Positions 34,282 through 44,309 of a stretch of 64,000 nucleotides of DNA are shown piece by piece. How positions within the stretch are numbered: the stretch's first letter is position 1; every line of letters begins with the position of its first letter. This DNA is from an uncultured Prevotella sp. (lineage in GTDB: Bacteria > Bacteroidota > Bacteroidia > Bacteroidales > Bacteroidaceae), in NCBI GenBank assembly GCA_905233985.1, contig CAJOFA010000003.1, forward strand, positions 124,001 to 188,000. Direction: 5' to 3'. The notes beneath the pieces were generated by a model. The model was given only the letters and a program-made list of their open reading frames with translations, was not told where the DNA came from and did not search any database. Made by a program: the position numbers and the translations under genes.

Positions 34282-35388
34282 ATGGGAAAGAGAAAAGCTT
34301 TGATATGGACGGTGGTGATAGGCACGGCAGTCTTCGGTCTGACGGCGTGCGGATTGGATATGCCCAAAGAGACGAAGACATCGTTCGAGACGATGACGGT
34401 GAAGAAACAGGACCTTACGGTACCTGTGAAGTTCAGCGCCAAACTGAAAGGACAGGCTGACGTGACCATCACGCCGCAGGTAAGCGGTCAGCTGATGAAA
34501 ATCTGTGTTAGCGAGGGTCAGCAGGTGACGAAAGGAACGGTGCTCTTCGTCATCGACTCACGCAACGCTCAGCTGGAGCTGGAGGCTGCCCAGGCAAACC
34601 TGCAGGCAGCACTGGCAGCCGAGAACAGTGCTAAACTGGAGTACCAGTCGAACAAGAATCTGTTTGAGAAGAAGATTGTCAGCAGCTATATGCTTGACAA
34701 CTCGCAGAATGCATACAAACAGGCACAGGCTTCTGTGGCACAGGCCCGCGCCGCCGTGAATCGCGCCAGGGTGAACCTCGGTTTCTGCACCATCTCGTCG
34801 CCTGTGACGGGTGTCATCGGTGAGATTCCTGTTCGTACCGGCGACCAGGTGTCGCCTGCTTCGCATATGACCATTGTTAGCGGCAACACGAACATGGACG
34901 CGGAGTTCTCGCTGCCTGAGTCGGTGCTGGAACTGGCCATTGCCAACGGCTTCAACGGCAACGCTGCGGAGTCGCTCAAGATGTTCCCCGATGTAACGTT
35001 CGTCATGAAGAATGGCACGGAGTATGAGCACAAGGGACGTATCAGTAGCGCTACGGGCATGGTGAACGCCACGACGGGAAGCATCGCCTGCAAAGCCACG
35101 TTCCCCAACCCTGACGGCATTCTCTATTCGGGCATTCAGGGCACGGTGGTGATGCCGGCGGCCAAGCAGGACGTGATAGTCATTCCGCAGACTGCCGTGC
35201 TGCGCCTGCAGGACAAGACGCTGGTTTATAAGGTAAAGTCAGATAGCACTGCAACAGCCGTTACCGTGACGACACAGGATGCAGGCAACGGCAAGGACTT
35301 CATCATCACGAGCGGCTTGAACGTCGGCGACAAGATAGTGACCGTAGGTGCCAACAACGTGCAAGAGGGAGAACAGGTGCTCTTTTAA
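34282..35388 (+). CDS. RND efflux periplasmic adaptor (membrane fusion) lipoprotein
   Basis: This adaptor links the inner-membrane RND pump with the outer-membrane channel. The 368-residue product has a lipobox LTAC (Cys23). It then follows the usual order of barrel-sandwich strand (VTITPQVSGQLMKICVSEGQ), long coiled-coil hairpin (about 95-165, LELEAAQANLQAALAAENSA), closing strand (FCTISSPVTGVIGEIPVRTG) and beta-barrel. It belongs to the AcrA/MexA type. It is immediately followed by the pump gene, so drug or small-molecule efflux is the likely role. No regulator is adjacent. Confidence 0.92.
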   Translation: MGKRKALIWTVVIGTAVFGLTACGLDMPKETKTSFETMTVKKQDLTVPVKFSAKLKGQADVTITPQVSGQLMKICVSEGQQVTKGTVLFVIDSRNAQLELEAAQANLQAALAAENSAKLEYQSNKNLFEKKIVSSYMLDNSQNAYKQAQASVAQARAAVNRARVNLGFCTISSPVTGVIGEIPVRTGDQVSPASHMTIVSGNTNMDAEFSLPESVLELAIANGFNGNAAESLKMFPDVTFVMKNGTEYEHKGRISSATGMVNATTGSIACKATFPNPDGILYSGIQGTVVMPAAKQDVIVIPQTAVLRLQDKTLVYKVKSDSTATAVTVTTQDAGNGKDFIITSGLNVGDKIVTVGANNVQEGEQVLF

Positions 35389-35397
35389 TTGATAATT

Positions 35398-38300
35398 ATG
35401 AAGAACAACATTTTTATCAACAGATACGTGATGGCATGTGCGATAGCGATTGTCATTACGTTGGTGGGCTTCATCTGCATGAGCACGCTGCCCATTGAGC
35501 AGTACCCGAATATTGCTCCGCCGACGGTGCGCGTTTCGACATCATACACCGGTGCCGACGCCAACACCATCATGAAATCGGTGGTGCAGCCACTGGAGGA
35601 GAATATTAACGGCGTGCCAGGCATGACCTACATCACCAGTTCGGCTTCGGCCTCGGGCGATGTCTCCATTCAGGTCTATTTCGAGCAGGGCACCGACCCA
35701 GACCTCGCCGCTGTGAACGTGCAGAACCGTGTCAGCAGGGCTACAGCACTGCTGCCCTCGGAGGTGACGAAGGTTGGTGTGCAGGTAATGAAGCAGCAGA
35801 GCAACATCCTGCATATCGGTGCGCTGAAGAGCGTTGACGGCAAATATGATGCCGACTTCATCGCCAACTATATCGACATCAATGTTCGTCCCCGACTGAT
35901 GCGTATCACTGGTGTGGGTGACGTGATGGCGCTGGGTAACACCTACGCCCTTCGTATCTGGTTGAAGCCTGACGTGATGGCGCAGTACGGTCTGGAGCCG
36001 AACGACGTGTTTACAGCCATCGGTGGGCAGAGCTTCGTCGCCGCGACGGGTTCGCTGGGTGAGCAGAGCGAGAATGCCTATCAGTACTCGATGGAGTACA
36101 AGGGTACGCTGAAGACCGTTGAGGAGTTCAATGACATCGTGCTGCGAACGAGTGAAGGCGGTCACCTGCTGCACTTGAGCGACGTGGCTGAGGTGGAAAT
36201 AGGTGCCGTGAGCTATAACTTTACGTCGAATATCGACGGTAAGCCAGGTACTATATACATGGTGTTCCAGGCTCCGGGTGCCAATGCCACCGAGGTGAAT
36301 GCCCGCATCAACAAGCTCTATGAAGACCTGAAGCCTACGATGCCTGCAGGACTGGAGTTCGAGATATTGGAGACGAGCGACGACTTCCTCTTTGCCGCCA
36401 TCCACAACGTGGTGGAGACGTTGGTCATCGCTATTATCCTCGTCATCCTCGTGGTGTATTTCTTCCTGCAGAGTTTCAAGGCAACGGTCATCCCCTCACT
36501 GTCGATTATTGTGTCACTGCTGGGAACCTTCGCCATCGTGTCGCTGGCTGGCTTCTCGCTGAACATCCTGACGCTGTTTGCTCTGGTGCTCGCGATCGGT
36601 ACGGTGGTCGATGACGCCATTGTGGTGGTTGAGGCGGTGATGGCGAAGCTCGAGAGCGGTATATCCGATCCCCGAGAGGCTACACGTCAGGCCATGAGCG
36701 ACGTGTCAGTGGCTGTCATCTCGTGTACGCTGGTCTTCATGGCGGTGTTCATTCCTGTGGCCTTCATGCCCGGCACGTCCGGCTCGTTCTTTACACAGTT
36801 TGGTGTCACGCTGGCCTCGGCAGTCGGTCTGTCGTGTGTCTCGGCGCTGACGCTGTGTCCCGCCTTGTGTGCCATCATGATGCGCTACTCGAAGGGGGCA
36901 AAGGAGAAGAAAAACCTGAACTACTACATCACCAAAGCCTATACCGTCAGCTATAATGCTATCCTTAATAAATATAAGAAGAGTGTCAGCGGTTTCATCA
37001 AGCATCCGTGGATTTCGGGAGCTTTGCTAGCTATTACTGCTTTGTTGCTTATCATCTTCATGCGTGGCCTGCCGTCAGGACTCGTGCCGCAGGAAGACCA
37101 GGGCGTGTTCTTCGCCGAGGTGCGTGCTCCGGAGGGTTGCACCCTGCATGAAACGCAGGAGATTGTGAAGAAGGTGGAGGAAAAGGTTAAGAAGATTCCC
37201 GAGCTGGAGAGCTATGCTGTGGTCAGTGGCTACGGTATGATGGCAGGCAGGTCGGGAAGTTGCTACGCCACACTCATCATCCGTTTGAAGAACTGGGACG
37301 ACCGCCCGGGCATGAACCACAACATCATGCTTGTCTATGGACGCTTTGCCTACGATTGTAAGGATATCAAGAATGCGAAGGTCATTCCCTTCCAGATGCC
37401 GCAGGTGCCGGGTTATGGTTCGAACAGCAGCGTGAACCTCGTGTTACAGGACATGCAGGACCGTCCGATGTCGGAGTTCAATGTTGATGCCACCAAGTTC
37501 CTGACCAAGTTGAACGAGCGTCCGGAAATTATGATGGCGATGTCCACCTACTCTGAGCGCTTCCCGAAGTATCAAGTAAGCGTCGATGCGCCTCAATGCG
37601 ACCGTGCAGGAGTGTCGCCCGCTGCCGTGCTCAGGACGCTGGGCGCCTACTGTGGCGGCTCATATGTGGGTAACTTTAATCAGTTCGGTAAGGTCTATCG
37701 CATCATGGCCAACGCCTCGCCGGAGTATCGACTCGACCCGTCATCACTGAACAACATCTTCGTAAAGGTGCGTGGCGGAATGATGGCGCCCATCTCGCAG
37801 TTTGTCACGCTGACAGAGGTTGTCGGTTCGGCATCGGTTGACCACTTCAACCTGTTCCAGAGCATCACCTGCGGTGTGATGACCGCCAGCGGATTCTCTG
37901 AGGGCGATGCGCATCAGGCCATTGCCGAGGTGTTCAAGGAGACGATGCCCGCCGGTTACGGCTATGAGTACGGTGGTATGTCACGTGAGGTAGAAGAGGC
38001 TTCAGGCTCAAACGCCACAGCCCTCATCTATGTCATCTGTGCTATTCTCATCTACCTCATCCTCGCCTCGCTTTATAACTCGTGGTTCACGCCGTGGGCC
38101 GTGCTGCTCAGCGTGCCCTTCGGACTCATGGGCTCCTTCGGCATCACGTGGCTTGCCTCACTGCTGCACCTGCCAGGCATGGAGAACAACATCTATTTGC
38201 AGACGGGTGTCATCATGCTCATTGGACTGTTGGCAAAAACGGCGATTCTGATTACGGAGTTCGCATCGGAACGACGTGCACAGGGCATGACCATTCGCGA

Positions 38301-38580
38301 AGCTGCATTTGCTGCCTGTGAGGAGCGTCTGCGTCCTATCCTGATGACGGTCGTCACGATGATTGCGGGTATGATTCCGCTCATCATCGCCGGTGGTGCG
38401 GGTGCCAACGGAAACCGTGTGCTGGCGCTTGGCGTCACAGCAGGTATGGCAGTGGGTACCTTGGCGCTGCTGTTCGTCGTACCGGCTTTCTTCATTGTGT
38501 TCCAGAAGCTGCACGAACGGTTCCAAGGAAAAGCAGTAGAACAGAAAGATGAAAATAACGAAGTTGTCATAACGGAGTAA
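35398..38580 (+). CDS. RND multidrug efflux transporter (AcrB/HAE1 type)
   Basis: This 1060-residue proton-driven pump starts at the ATG at 35398 (KNNIFINRYVMACAIAI). A TTG nine bases upstream is not needed. HAE1 features are seen: STLPIEQYPNIAPPTVRVST in the first porter loop, the transmembrane helix with LALVLAIGTVVDDAIVVVEA (paired Asp residues used in proton relay), two pseudo-repeats of six helices each, and a C-terminal cytoplasmic tail. It lies between adaptor and channel genes in the standard order. The substrate range cannot be inferred. Confidence 0.94.
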   Translation: MKNNIFINRYVMACAIAIVITLVGFICMSTLPIEQYPNIAPPTVRVSTSYTGADANTIMKSVVQPLEENINGVPGMTYITSSASASGDVSIQVYFEQGTDPDLAAVNVQNRVSRATALLPSEVTKVGVQVMKQQSNILHIGALKSVDGKYDADFIANYIDINVRPRLMRITGVGDVMALGNTYALRIWLKPDVMAQYGLEPNDVFTAIGGQSFVAATGSLGEQSENAYQYSMEYKGTLKTVEEFNDIVLRTSEGGHLLHLSDVAEVEIGAVSYNFTSNIDGKPGTIYMVFQAPGANATEVNARINKLYEDLKPTMPAGLEFEILETSDDFLFAAIHNVVETLVIAIILVILVVYFFLQSFKATVIPSLSIIVSLLGTFAIVSLAGFSLNILTLFALVLAIGTVVDDAIVVVEAVMAKLESGISDPREATRQAMSDVSVAVISCTLVFMAVFIPVAFMPGTSGSFFTQFGVTLASAVGLSCVSALTLCPALCAIMMRYSKGAKEKKNLNYYITKAYTVSYNAILNKYKKSVSGFIKHPWISGALLAITALLLIIFMRGLPSGLVPQEDQGVFFAEVRAPEGCTLHETQEIVKKVEEKVKKIPELESYAVVSGYGMMAGRSGSCYATLIIRLKNWDDRPGMNHNIMLVYGRFAYDCKDIKNAKVIPFQMPQVPGYGSNSSVNLVLQDMQDRPMSEFNVDATKFLTKLNERPEIMMAMSTYSERFPKYQVSVDAPQCDRAGVSPAAVLRTLGAYCGGSYVGNFNQFGKVYRIMANASPEYRLDPSSLNNIFVKVRGGMMAPISQFVTLTEVVGSASVDHFNLFQSITCGVMTASGFSEGDAHQAIAEVFKETMPAGYGYEYGGMSREVEEASGSNATALIYVICAILIYLILASLYNSWFTPWAVLLSVPFGLMGSFGITWLASLLHLPGMENNIYLQTGVIMLIGLLAKTAILITEFASERRAQGMTIREAAFAACEERLRPILMTVVTMIAGMIPLIIAGGAGANGNRVLALGVTAGMAVGTLALLFVVPAFFIVFQKLHERFQGKAVEQKDENNEVVITE

Positions 38581-38600
38581 AGCAATAACGAAGAAAGACT

Positions 38601-40013
38601 ATGAAATATAGAGATATCATCCTGACAGCAACCGTGGGCTTGATGCTTACGGGCTGTGGCATATACGATAAGTACGAGTCGAAGGCTACGGTACCCGCCG
38701 ATGTCTTCGGTACGACGCAGGACGTTAACGTTGGAGGAGCTTCACTCGCCCAGATGTCGTGGCGTGAGTTCTTCACCGATCCGTTACTGCAGCAGCTCAT
38801 TGACTCGGTGCTGGCCAACAATACCGACCTGAACTCTGCCCGCATCGCCGTGGAGATGAGTGAGGCATCGCTGAAGGCAGCACGCATGGCCTACCTGCCG
38901 TCGCTTTATTTCACACCGCAAGGTACGTTGGCAAAGTTTGACAACAATCCGTGGTCGAAAACCTACAACCTGCCGTTGCAGATGCAGATAGATGTCGATT
39001 TCTTTGGCTCCATCACCAATAAGAAACGTGCCTCGCAAGCCGTGCTCCTACAGGCTCAGATGCGTGAAGAGGCTGTTCGTGCCAACCTTATTTCAACCAC
39101 TGCCCAGCAGTACTTTATGCTTCAGTTACTGGACCGCCAACTGGAAATTCTGAGTATCACCGACAGCCTTTGGAATGCTTCGTTAGAGACGCAAAAGGCG
39201 CTATGGGAGAACGGTAAAGCCTATTCTACCTCCGTCAACCAGATGGAGTCATCGTACCTGAATGTAAAGACACAGATTGTTGACACGCGTCGTAATATCC
39301 GTAGCGTGGAGAATGCCATCTGCCGCCTGCTGGCCGTCACGCCGCAGCACATCGAGCGCAGCAAGTGGGGTACTTCGGCCTTGGATTATAATCCAGAGCA
39401 GAATACGGGTCAGCGCATGTTCGACCCGCAGTTCCTGAAAGTCGGCGTGCCAGCCGCTCTGCTTGAGTCGCGTCCTGACCTCCGCATGGCTAACCACGCG
39501 ATGGAGGAGGCTTTCTATAATACGCAGGCCGCCCGCTCTGCCTTCTTCCCCAGCGTCACGCTGACGGGAAATGCCGGCTGGACCAACTCGGCAGGGAGTG
39601 CTGTCGTTAATCCGGGAAAACTGCTCCTCAGTCTTGTGGGACAGCTCACACAGCCCATCTTTGCCCGTGGCAAACTGAAGGCCAACTTGAAAATCAATCA
39701 GTTGACGGAAGAAGACCTGCAGAAGAAATACGTGCAGGCTGTTATTGATGCAGGTAACCAGGTTAACGAGGCGCTGGCCGATTGTCAGGCTGCCCGTGAG
39801 AAGCATGCCTACTACCACCGTCAGGTGCAGGTGCTCTACGATGCCTATACCGGCACCCACGAGCTGATGGACAATGGCAAAGCCAACTACCTTGAAGTAC
39901 TCACCGCCCAGGAGAGTCTGCTCAATTCGCAGCTCAACGAGGTCATGAACATGTATCAGGGTGCCCAGGCTGTCATCGCCCTTTATATCGCCCTCGGAGG
40001 TGGCACGAAGTAA
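38601..40013 (+). CDS. outer membrane efflux channel lipoprotein (TolC/NodT family)
   Basis: This 470-residue outer-membrane factor completes the tripartite pump. It has a lipobox LTGC (Cys19) and two repeats of long coiled-coil helices with the OEP pattern, for example LLQQLIDSVLANNTDLNSAR in the first half and FYNTQAARSAFFPSVTLTGN in the second. It ends in MYQGAQAVIALYIALGGG, a NodT-type C-terminal motif. It starts 20 bp after the RND gene and should be cotranscribed with it. Confidence 0.93.
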   Translation: MKYRDIILTATVGLMLTGCGIYDKYESKATVPADVFGTTQDVNVGGASLAQMSWREFFTDPLLQQLIDSVLANNTDLNSARIAVEMSEASLKAARMAYLPSLYFTPQGTLAKFDNNPWSKTYNLPLQMQIDVDFFGSITNKKRASQAVLLQAQMREEAVRANLISTTAQQYFMLQLLDRQLEILSITDSLWNASLETQKALWENGKAYSTSVNQMESSYLNVKTQIVDTRRNIRSVENAICRLLAVTPQHIERSKWGTSALDYNPEQNTGQRMFDPQFLKVGVPAALLESRPDLRMANHAMEEAFYNTQAARSAFFPSVTLTGNAGWTNSAGSAVVNPGKLLLSLVGQLTQPIFARGKLKANLKINQLTEEDLQKKYVQAVIDAGNQVNEALADCQAAREKHAYYHRQVQVLYDAYTGTHELMDNGKANYLEVLTAQESLLNSQLNEVMNMYQGAQAVIALYIALGGGTK

Positions 40014-40054
40014 CGTGGAAAAGCTAAATAAAAGGATAATTACTTGTTAGATAA

Positions 40055-41791
40055 ATGTCAGAACTTGAACCACTTATAGCCGACTTAGCGCTTATACTCA
40101 TTTGCGCCGGTGTTATGACGCTGCTATTCAAACGTCTGAAGCAGCCCATTGTCCTCGGATACATTGTTGCGGGATTCCTTGCCTCACCCAATATGCCTTA
40201 CATGCCCAGTGTCCACGACCTGCACGGCATACACCTTTGGAGTGAGATAGGTGTCATCTTCCTGCTCTTTGCGCTCGGTCTGGAATTCTCGTTCCGCAAA
40301 ATTCTGCGCATGGGCGCAGCACCGATTATCGCTGCCTGCGCCGTCATCATGGCGATGATACTTGTCGGCATGTCAACAGGACAGCTTTTCGGGTGGAGCC
40401 AGATGGACTGTATCTATTTAGGCGGTATGCTGGCTATGTCATCGACGACCATCATCTTCAAGGCATTTGACGACATGGGGTTACGCCAGAAACGCTTTGC
40501 CGGACTTGTGCTCAGCGTGCTCATCATTGAGGATATCCTCGCCATCGTGCTGATGGTCATGCTCTCCACGCTGGCCGTCAGCAAGGAGTTCGAAGGAACT
40601 GAGATGCTGATGTCCATCCTGAAGCTCGGCTTCTTTCTGGTTCTGTGGTTTGTGGTGGGCATCTTTCTCATTCCGCTTTTCCTGAAGAAGACGAGGCACC
40701 TGATGAGTAACGAGACCATGCTCATCACTTCCCTTGCTCTATGCTTCGGCATGGTGGTCATCGCATCGGCGGTGGGCTTCTCGGCAGCATTCGGAGCCTT
40801 CATCATGGGTAGCATCATGGCTGAGACAGCCGAGAAGGAGCAGATAGAGCACCTCGTCGCACCTGTGAAGGACCTCTTCGGTGCCATCTTCTTCGTGTCC
40901 GTCGGTATGATGGTTGATGTGGCACTCATAGCCGAATACATCGTGCCCATCCTCTGCATCATTGTTGCCATCATGCTGGGTCACACGCTGCTCAGCACGG
41001 GAGGTTTCCTGTTGGCAGGGCAGCCGTTGAAGACCGCCATGAAGTGCTCGTTCTCCCTGACACAGATAGGTGAGTTCGCCTTTATCCTTGCCACCCTCGG
41101 CACGTCGCTTGGCGTCACCAGCGACTTCCTCTACCCTATTGTCGTTGCCGTCTCCGTATTTACCACGTTTACCACACCTTATATGATACGTCTGGCTGAG
41201 CCAGCCTATGGGCTTGTGAGTCATGTCATTCCGAAACGTTGGCAGGAGAAGATGGAACGTAACGCTTCTGACAATGATGAGGAAGAGTCCGAGAAGGAGC
41301 AAAGCTGCTGGAAAGCCTACATCAAGAATGTGGGAGTCATACTATTGATACACAGTGTCCTCTGCATGGCCATCATCGGCCTGATGCTCTATTTTGGAAG
41401 ACCGTTCATAGCCGATCTCTTGCCCACCCCATGGGCAGACGTCGCCACCACCCTGCTCACCATCATCTTCTGTGCCCCCTTCCTATGGTCACTAATGCGC
41501 TACGGCAGTCACAGCGACGTTGTCAAAGCACTTTGGAACAGCGGACGCATCAGCCGCGTGAAGCTGATTGCCTTCCAGCTGTTGCGCTTCGTCATTGCCG
41601 CTGCCTTTGTCAGTTATATCGTCGGTCGTACGTTCCCTGCCTTCAGCGGAGCCAGTGGTGTGCGGTTCGTGATTGCCGTCTTTGTCGTGCTCGCCGTGGT
41701 CTTCAGCATCGTTTTCTCACCGAGCTTGCGCAGACAGAGTGAACGCATGACTACGACCTTCACGGAGAACCTCAATAAACGCGAAACATAA
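40055..41791 (+). CDS. CPA2-family cation:proton antiporter (KefB-like)
   Basis: This 578-residue membrane protein has an N-terminal Na+/H+ exchanger domain of the CPA2 type (about 1-390), with FKRLKQPIVLGYIVAGFLAS, GVIFLLFALGLEFSFRKI and GFSAAFGAFIMGSIMAET. It has no RCK/TrkA-N nucleotide-binding domain. Instead the C-terminal part (about 425-560) contains further hydrophobic segments, such as GVILLIHSVLCMAIIGLMLY, of unknown role. The ion may be Na+ or K+. It begins 41 bp after the efflux channel gene and may be transcribed with it. Confidence 0.88.
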   Translation: MSELEPLIADLALILICAGVMTLLFKRLKQPIVLGYIVAGFLASPNMPYMPSVHDLHGIHLWSEIGVIFLLFALGLEFSFRKILRMGAAPIIAACAVIMAMILVGMSTGQLFGWSQMDCIYLGGMLAMSSTTIIFKAFDDMGLRQKRFAGLVLSVLIIEDILAIVLMVMLSTLAVSKEFEGTEMLMSILKLGFFLVLWFVVGIFLIPLFLKKTRHLMSNETMLITSLALCFGMVVIASAVGFSAAFGAFIMGSIMAETAEKEQIEHLVAPVKDLFGAIFFVSVGMMVDVALIAEYIVPILCIIVAIMLGHTLLSTGGFLLAGQPLKTAMKCSFSLTQIGEFAFILATLGTSLGVTSDFLYPIVVAVSVFTTFTTPYMIRLAEPAYGLVSHVIPKRWQEKMERNASDNDEEESEKEQSCWKAYIKNVGVILLIHSVLCMAIIGLMLYFGRPFIADLLPTPWADVATTLLTIIFCAPFLWSLMRYGSHSDVVKALWNSGRISRVKLIAFQLLRFVIAAAFVSYIVGRTFPAFSGASGVRFVIAVFVVLAVVFSIVFSPSLRRQSERMTTTFTENLNKRET

Positions 41792-41800
41792 AACAAAACC

Positions 41801-41857
41801 TTAACATTATTTAAGGGATTGGCAACAGCTTTTAATCAATTTCTTCGTATATTTGCA
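41801..41857 (+). promoter_or_regulatory. promoter module of the DUF3943 gene, second copy
   Basis: TTAACATTATTTAAGGG is followed by a spacer and TATATTTG (-7, 41848-41855), as at 32682-32737. The in-frame TTG at 41853 lies within the -7 box and cannot be the start. Confidence 0.65.
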
Positions 41858-41894
41858 AACGATAGATATAAGGAGGAAAGCAAAACGACAAAAT

Positions 41895-44267
41895 ATGAAA
41901 AAGATTTTACTAATGGCCACAGTCGCCATGATAACTGCCGCAAGCAATACTGTCCAAGCCCAGAACTTCCCTGTGGGCATTGTCAGCGTACAGGACACGG
42001 TAAAGAGTTTCCAGCTCGGCATCATCTCGTCGGTGGCCTCTGGCGGCGGTAAGGGCGTGCAGCTGTCGGGTGTTTCCAGCATGTCGGCAGACCGCTTCAA
42101 CGGCCTGCAGCTGAGTGGTGTCAGCAACATCACCAACGGCATGAACAAGGGCTTGCAGTTGTCGGGCATCCTGAACATCTCGTCATCGATGATGCGTGGC
42201 TGGCAGTTGGGTGCCTTCAACTATGCCGACTCGCTCAATGGTGCGCAGATCGGTGTCATCAACGTGGCCAGCAAACGTCCCAAGGGATGGCAGGTCGGCA
42301 TTGTCAATGTGTCGTACGACACCATCGGCCATAAGATAGGACTGGTGAACATCAATCCGCTGACCAACATCGACGTGATGCTGTATGGCGGTTCTTCGTC
42401 AAAGACGAACCTGGCCCTGCGCTACCGTAACAAGAGCACGTACAACATCATCGGTGTGGGAACGCACTTCATGGGACTTGACTCGAAATTCTCGGGAGCC
42501 ATCTTCTACCGCATCGGACAGTACTTCCAGCTGTCGCCGAAATGGAGCCTGAGCGGTGACGTCGGCTTCTACCATGTGGAGACGTTCGAAAAGAACAGCA
42601 ACGACAAGCCAGAGCGTCTGTACTCCTTGCAGGCACATATCAACCTCGACTACCAGATTAGCCAGCGAGTGGGTGCCTTTGCCTCGGTGGGCTGGGAGGA
42701 GACACGCTACTACGACCACAACCTGAGCTACCATAGCCGTCCGCTGTTTGAACTCGGTCTGACGTTCCATCAAACGCGTAGCCAGCACGACACCTGGAAA
42801 CGTGCCTGGGAGGAAGACGTGAACGCGATAGAATATACGGACTCCACAATGGCGCTGCCCGTGAAGAAGCGCTACTGGCAGGCTGCTGCCGAGGTGACGG
42901 GCATCAATGTGGGCGTGCACCTGTTCGACCGCTACGTTCTCAAGACTGACTTCTCGGAAACCACGATGCGCACGCTGAAGCGTAACTTCACCGACGGCAT
43001 GGTGTGGGACAACGACTTCTTTATCACCAATATGTTTGCCCACCCGTATCACGGCAACCTCTACTTCAATGCGGCACGTACCAACGGCCTGTCGTTCTGG
43101 GAGTCAGGACTCTATGCCCTTGGCGGTTCGCTCATGTGGGAGTTCTTAGGTGAGACAGAGCCGCCTGCCATCAACGACGTCATTGCCACCAGCTGCGGCG
43201 GTATGGCCCTTGGTGAGATGACACACCGGATGAGCCGTACCATACTGGATGACCGTGACCGCGGCTTCCACAGGTTCCTGCGTGAGGCAGCTGCCGCCAT
43301 CGTCAACCCCATACAGGGACTGCACCGCATCTTCAGCGGCGATGCCTGGCGGGTACGTAGCAGCCACTACCGCTACCACGACTACAATGAGTTCCCCGTC
43401 GATTTCTCGTTTACGCTCGGCTGGCGCTATCTGGCTGACGACGGTGCCCTGTTCCGCGGCGTCCATGCACCCTATCTGAACATGACGCTGACCTATGGCA
43501 CGCCGGTGGACGGTGAACGGCATTCCACACCCTATGACTTCTTCGATGTGGACTGCACGATGGGTATCGGCGGCGGACAGCCGTTTGTCAACTCACTCCA
43601 GATTGCGGGACGCCTGTGGAGTACGCCCATTCTCGACAAGAAAGGCATGCTGGGTGAGTTCGGTATCTACCAGCATTTTAACTACTACGATGCAAAACCC
43701 ATCGAGGACGGTTCGAGTCTGACACCTTATCGTATCAGCGAGGCAGCCGGCTTCGGTCCCGGCTTCATCCTGTCGCTGCCTCAGACGGGCGGCATGTCGA
43801 AACTGGAACAGCGCATCTTCCTCAGCGGCATCCTGTTGGGTGGTACCAAGAGTGACTACTTTAACGTCATCGAGCGTGACTACAACATGGGCAGCGGCTT
43901 CAGCATCAAGTCGAAGACACAGCTTGACTTCGGTAAGCTCGGCCGTTTTGTGCTCAATGCCAAGTACTTCCGTATCTATACTTGGAAGGGCTACGAGGAC
44001 AAGGACCTGCAGCCATACGTCGATGGCACTGCCGACCTGCACTACCTGAACGTGCAGGGCGACCACAGCAACGCAGCCCTGCTGGTCATCAACCCTGTCA
44101 TTGAGATGCACCTCGCCAAGCAGTGGTCTGTCACACTGTCAGGTGCCTACTATTCACGCCGTACACACTACAACTATTACTATGACGAAGACCAGGTATT
44201 GCGTGAGAATAGTACAGTGCGTGCCAACACCTTTGAAACCAAGGTGGGCTTAACGCTCAGGCTGTAA
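41895..44267 (+). CDS. outer-surface protein: LA_2272-type repeats plus DUF3943
   Basis: This 790-residue exported protein has a signal peptide ending near NTVQAQ. The N-terminal quarter (about 20-165) consists of short repeats of the type GLQLSGVSNIT, KGLQLSGILNIS and GWQLGAFNYAD, as in LA_2272 surface-repeat proteins. The middle carries a DUF3943-like segment: HGNLYFNAARTNGLSFWESG, FLGETEPPAINDVIATSCGG and ILDDRDRGFHRFLREAAAA. The C-terminal third is beta-rich and ends in Leu after an aromatic strand, suggesting a barrel. The function is unknown. The second repeated block resembles a membrane-inserted motif. Confidence 0.8.
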   Translation: MKKILLMATVAMITAASNTVQAQNFPVGIVSVQDTVKSFQLGIISSVASGGGKGVQLSGVSSMSADRFNGLQLSGVSNITNGMNKGLQLSGILNISSSMMRGWQLGAFNYADSLNGAQIGVINVASKRPKGWQVGIVNVSYDTIGHKIGLVNINPLTNIDVMLYGGSSSKTNLALRYRNKSTYNIIGVGTHFMGLDSKFSGAIFYRIGQYFQLSPKWSLSGDVGFYHVETFEKNSNDKPERLYSLQAHINLDYQISQRVGAFASVGWEETRYYDHNLSYHSRPLFELGLTFHQTRSQHDTWKRAWEEDVNAIEYTDSTMALPVKKRYWQAAAEVTGINVGVHLFDRYVLKTDFSETTMRTLKRNFTDGMVWDNDFFITNMFAHPYHGNLYFNAARTNGLSFWESGLYALGGSLMWEFLGETEPPAINDVIATSCGGMALGEMTHRMSRTILDDRDRGFHRFLREAAAAIVNPIQGLHRIFSGDAWRVRSSHYRYHDYNEFPVDFSFTLGWRYLADDGALFRGVHAPYLNMTLTYGTPVDGERHSTPYDFFDVDCTMGIGGGQPFVNSLQIAGRLWSTPILDKKGMLGEFGIYQHFNYYDAKPIEDGSSLTPYRISEAAGFGPGFILSLPQTGGMSKLEQRIFLSGILLGGTKSDYFNVIERDYNMGSGFSIKSKTQLDFGKLGRFVLNAKYFRIYTWKGYEDKDLQPYVDGTADLHYLNVQGDHSNAALLVINPVIEMHLAKQWSVTLSGAYYSRRTHYNYYYDEDQVLRENSTVRANTFETKVGLTLRL

Positions 44268-44309
44268 GGGATAAAGGATGAGAGATTACGGGTTAAACAG
44301 TTGAGTTCC

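Noticed and set aside
35542..36405. A 287-residue minus-strand frame opposite the RND pump
   Set aside because: It is a His/Gln/Val-rich shadow of the pump's codon usage with no recognisable domain.
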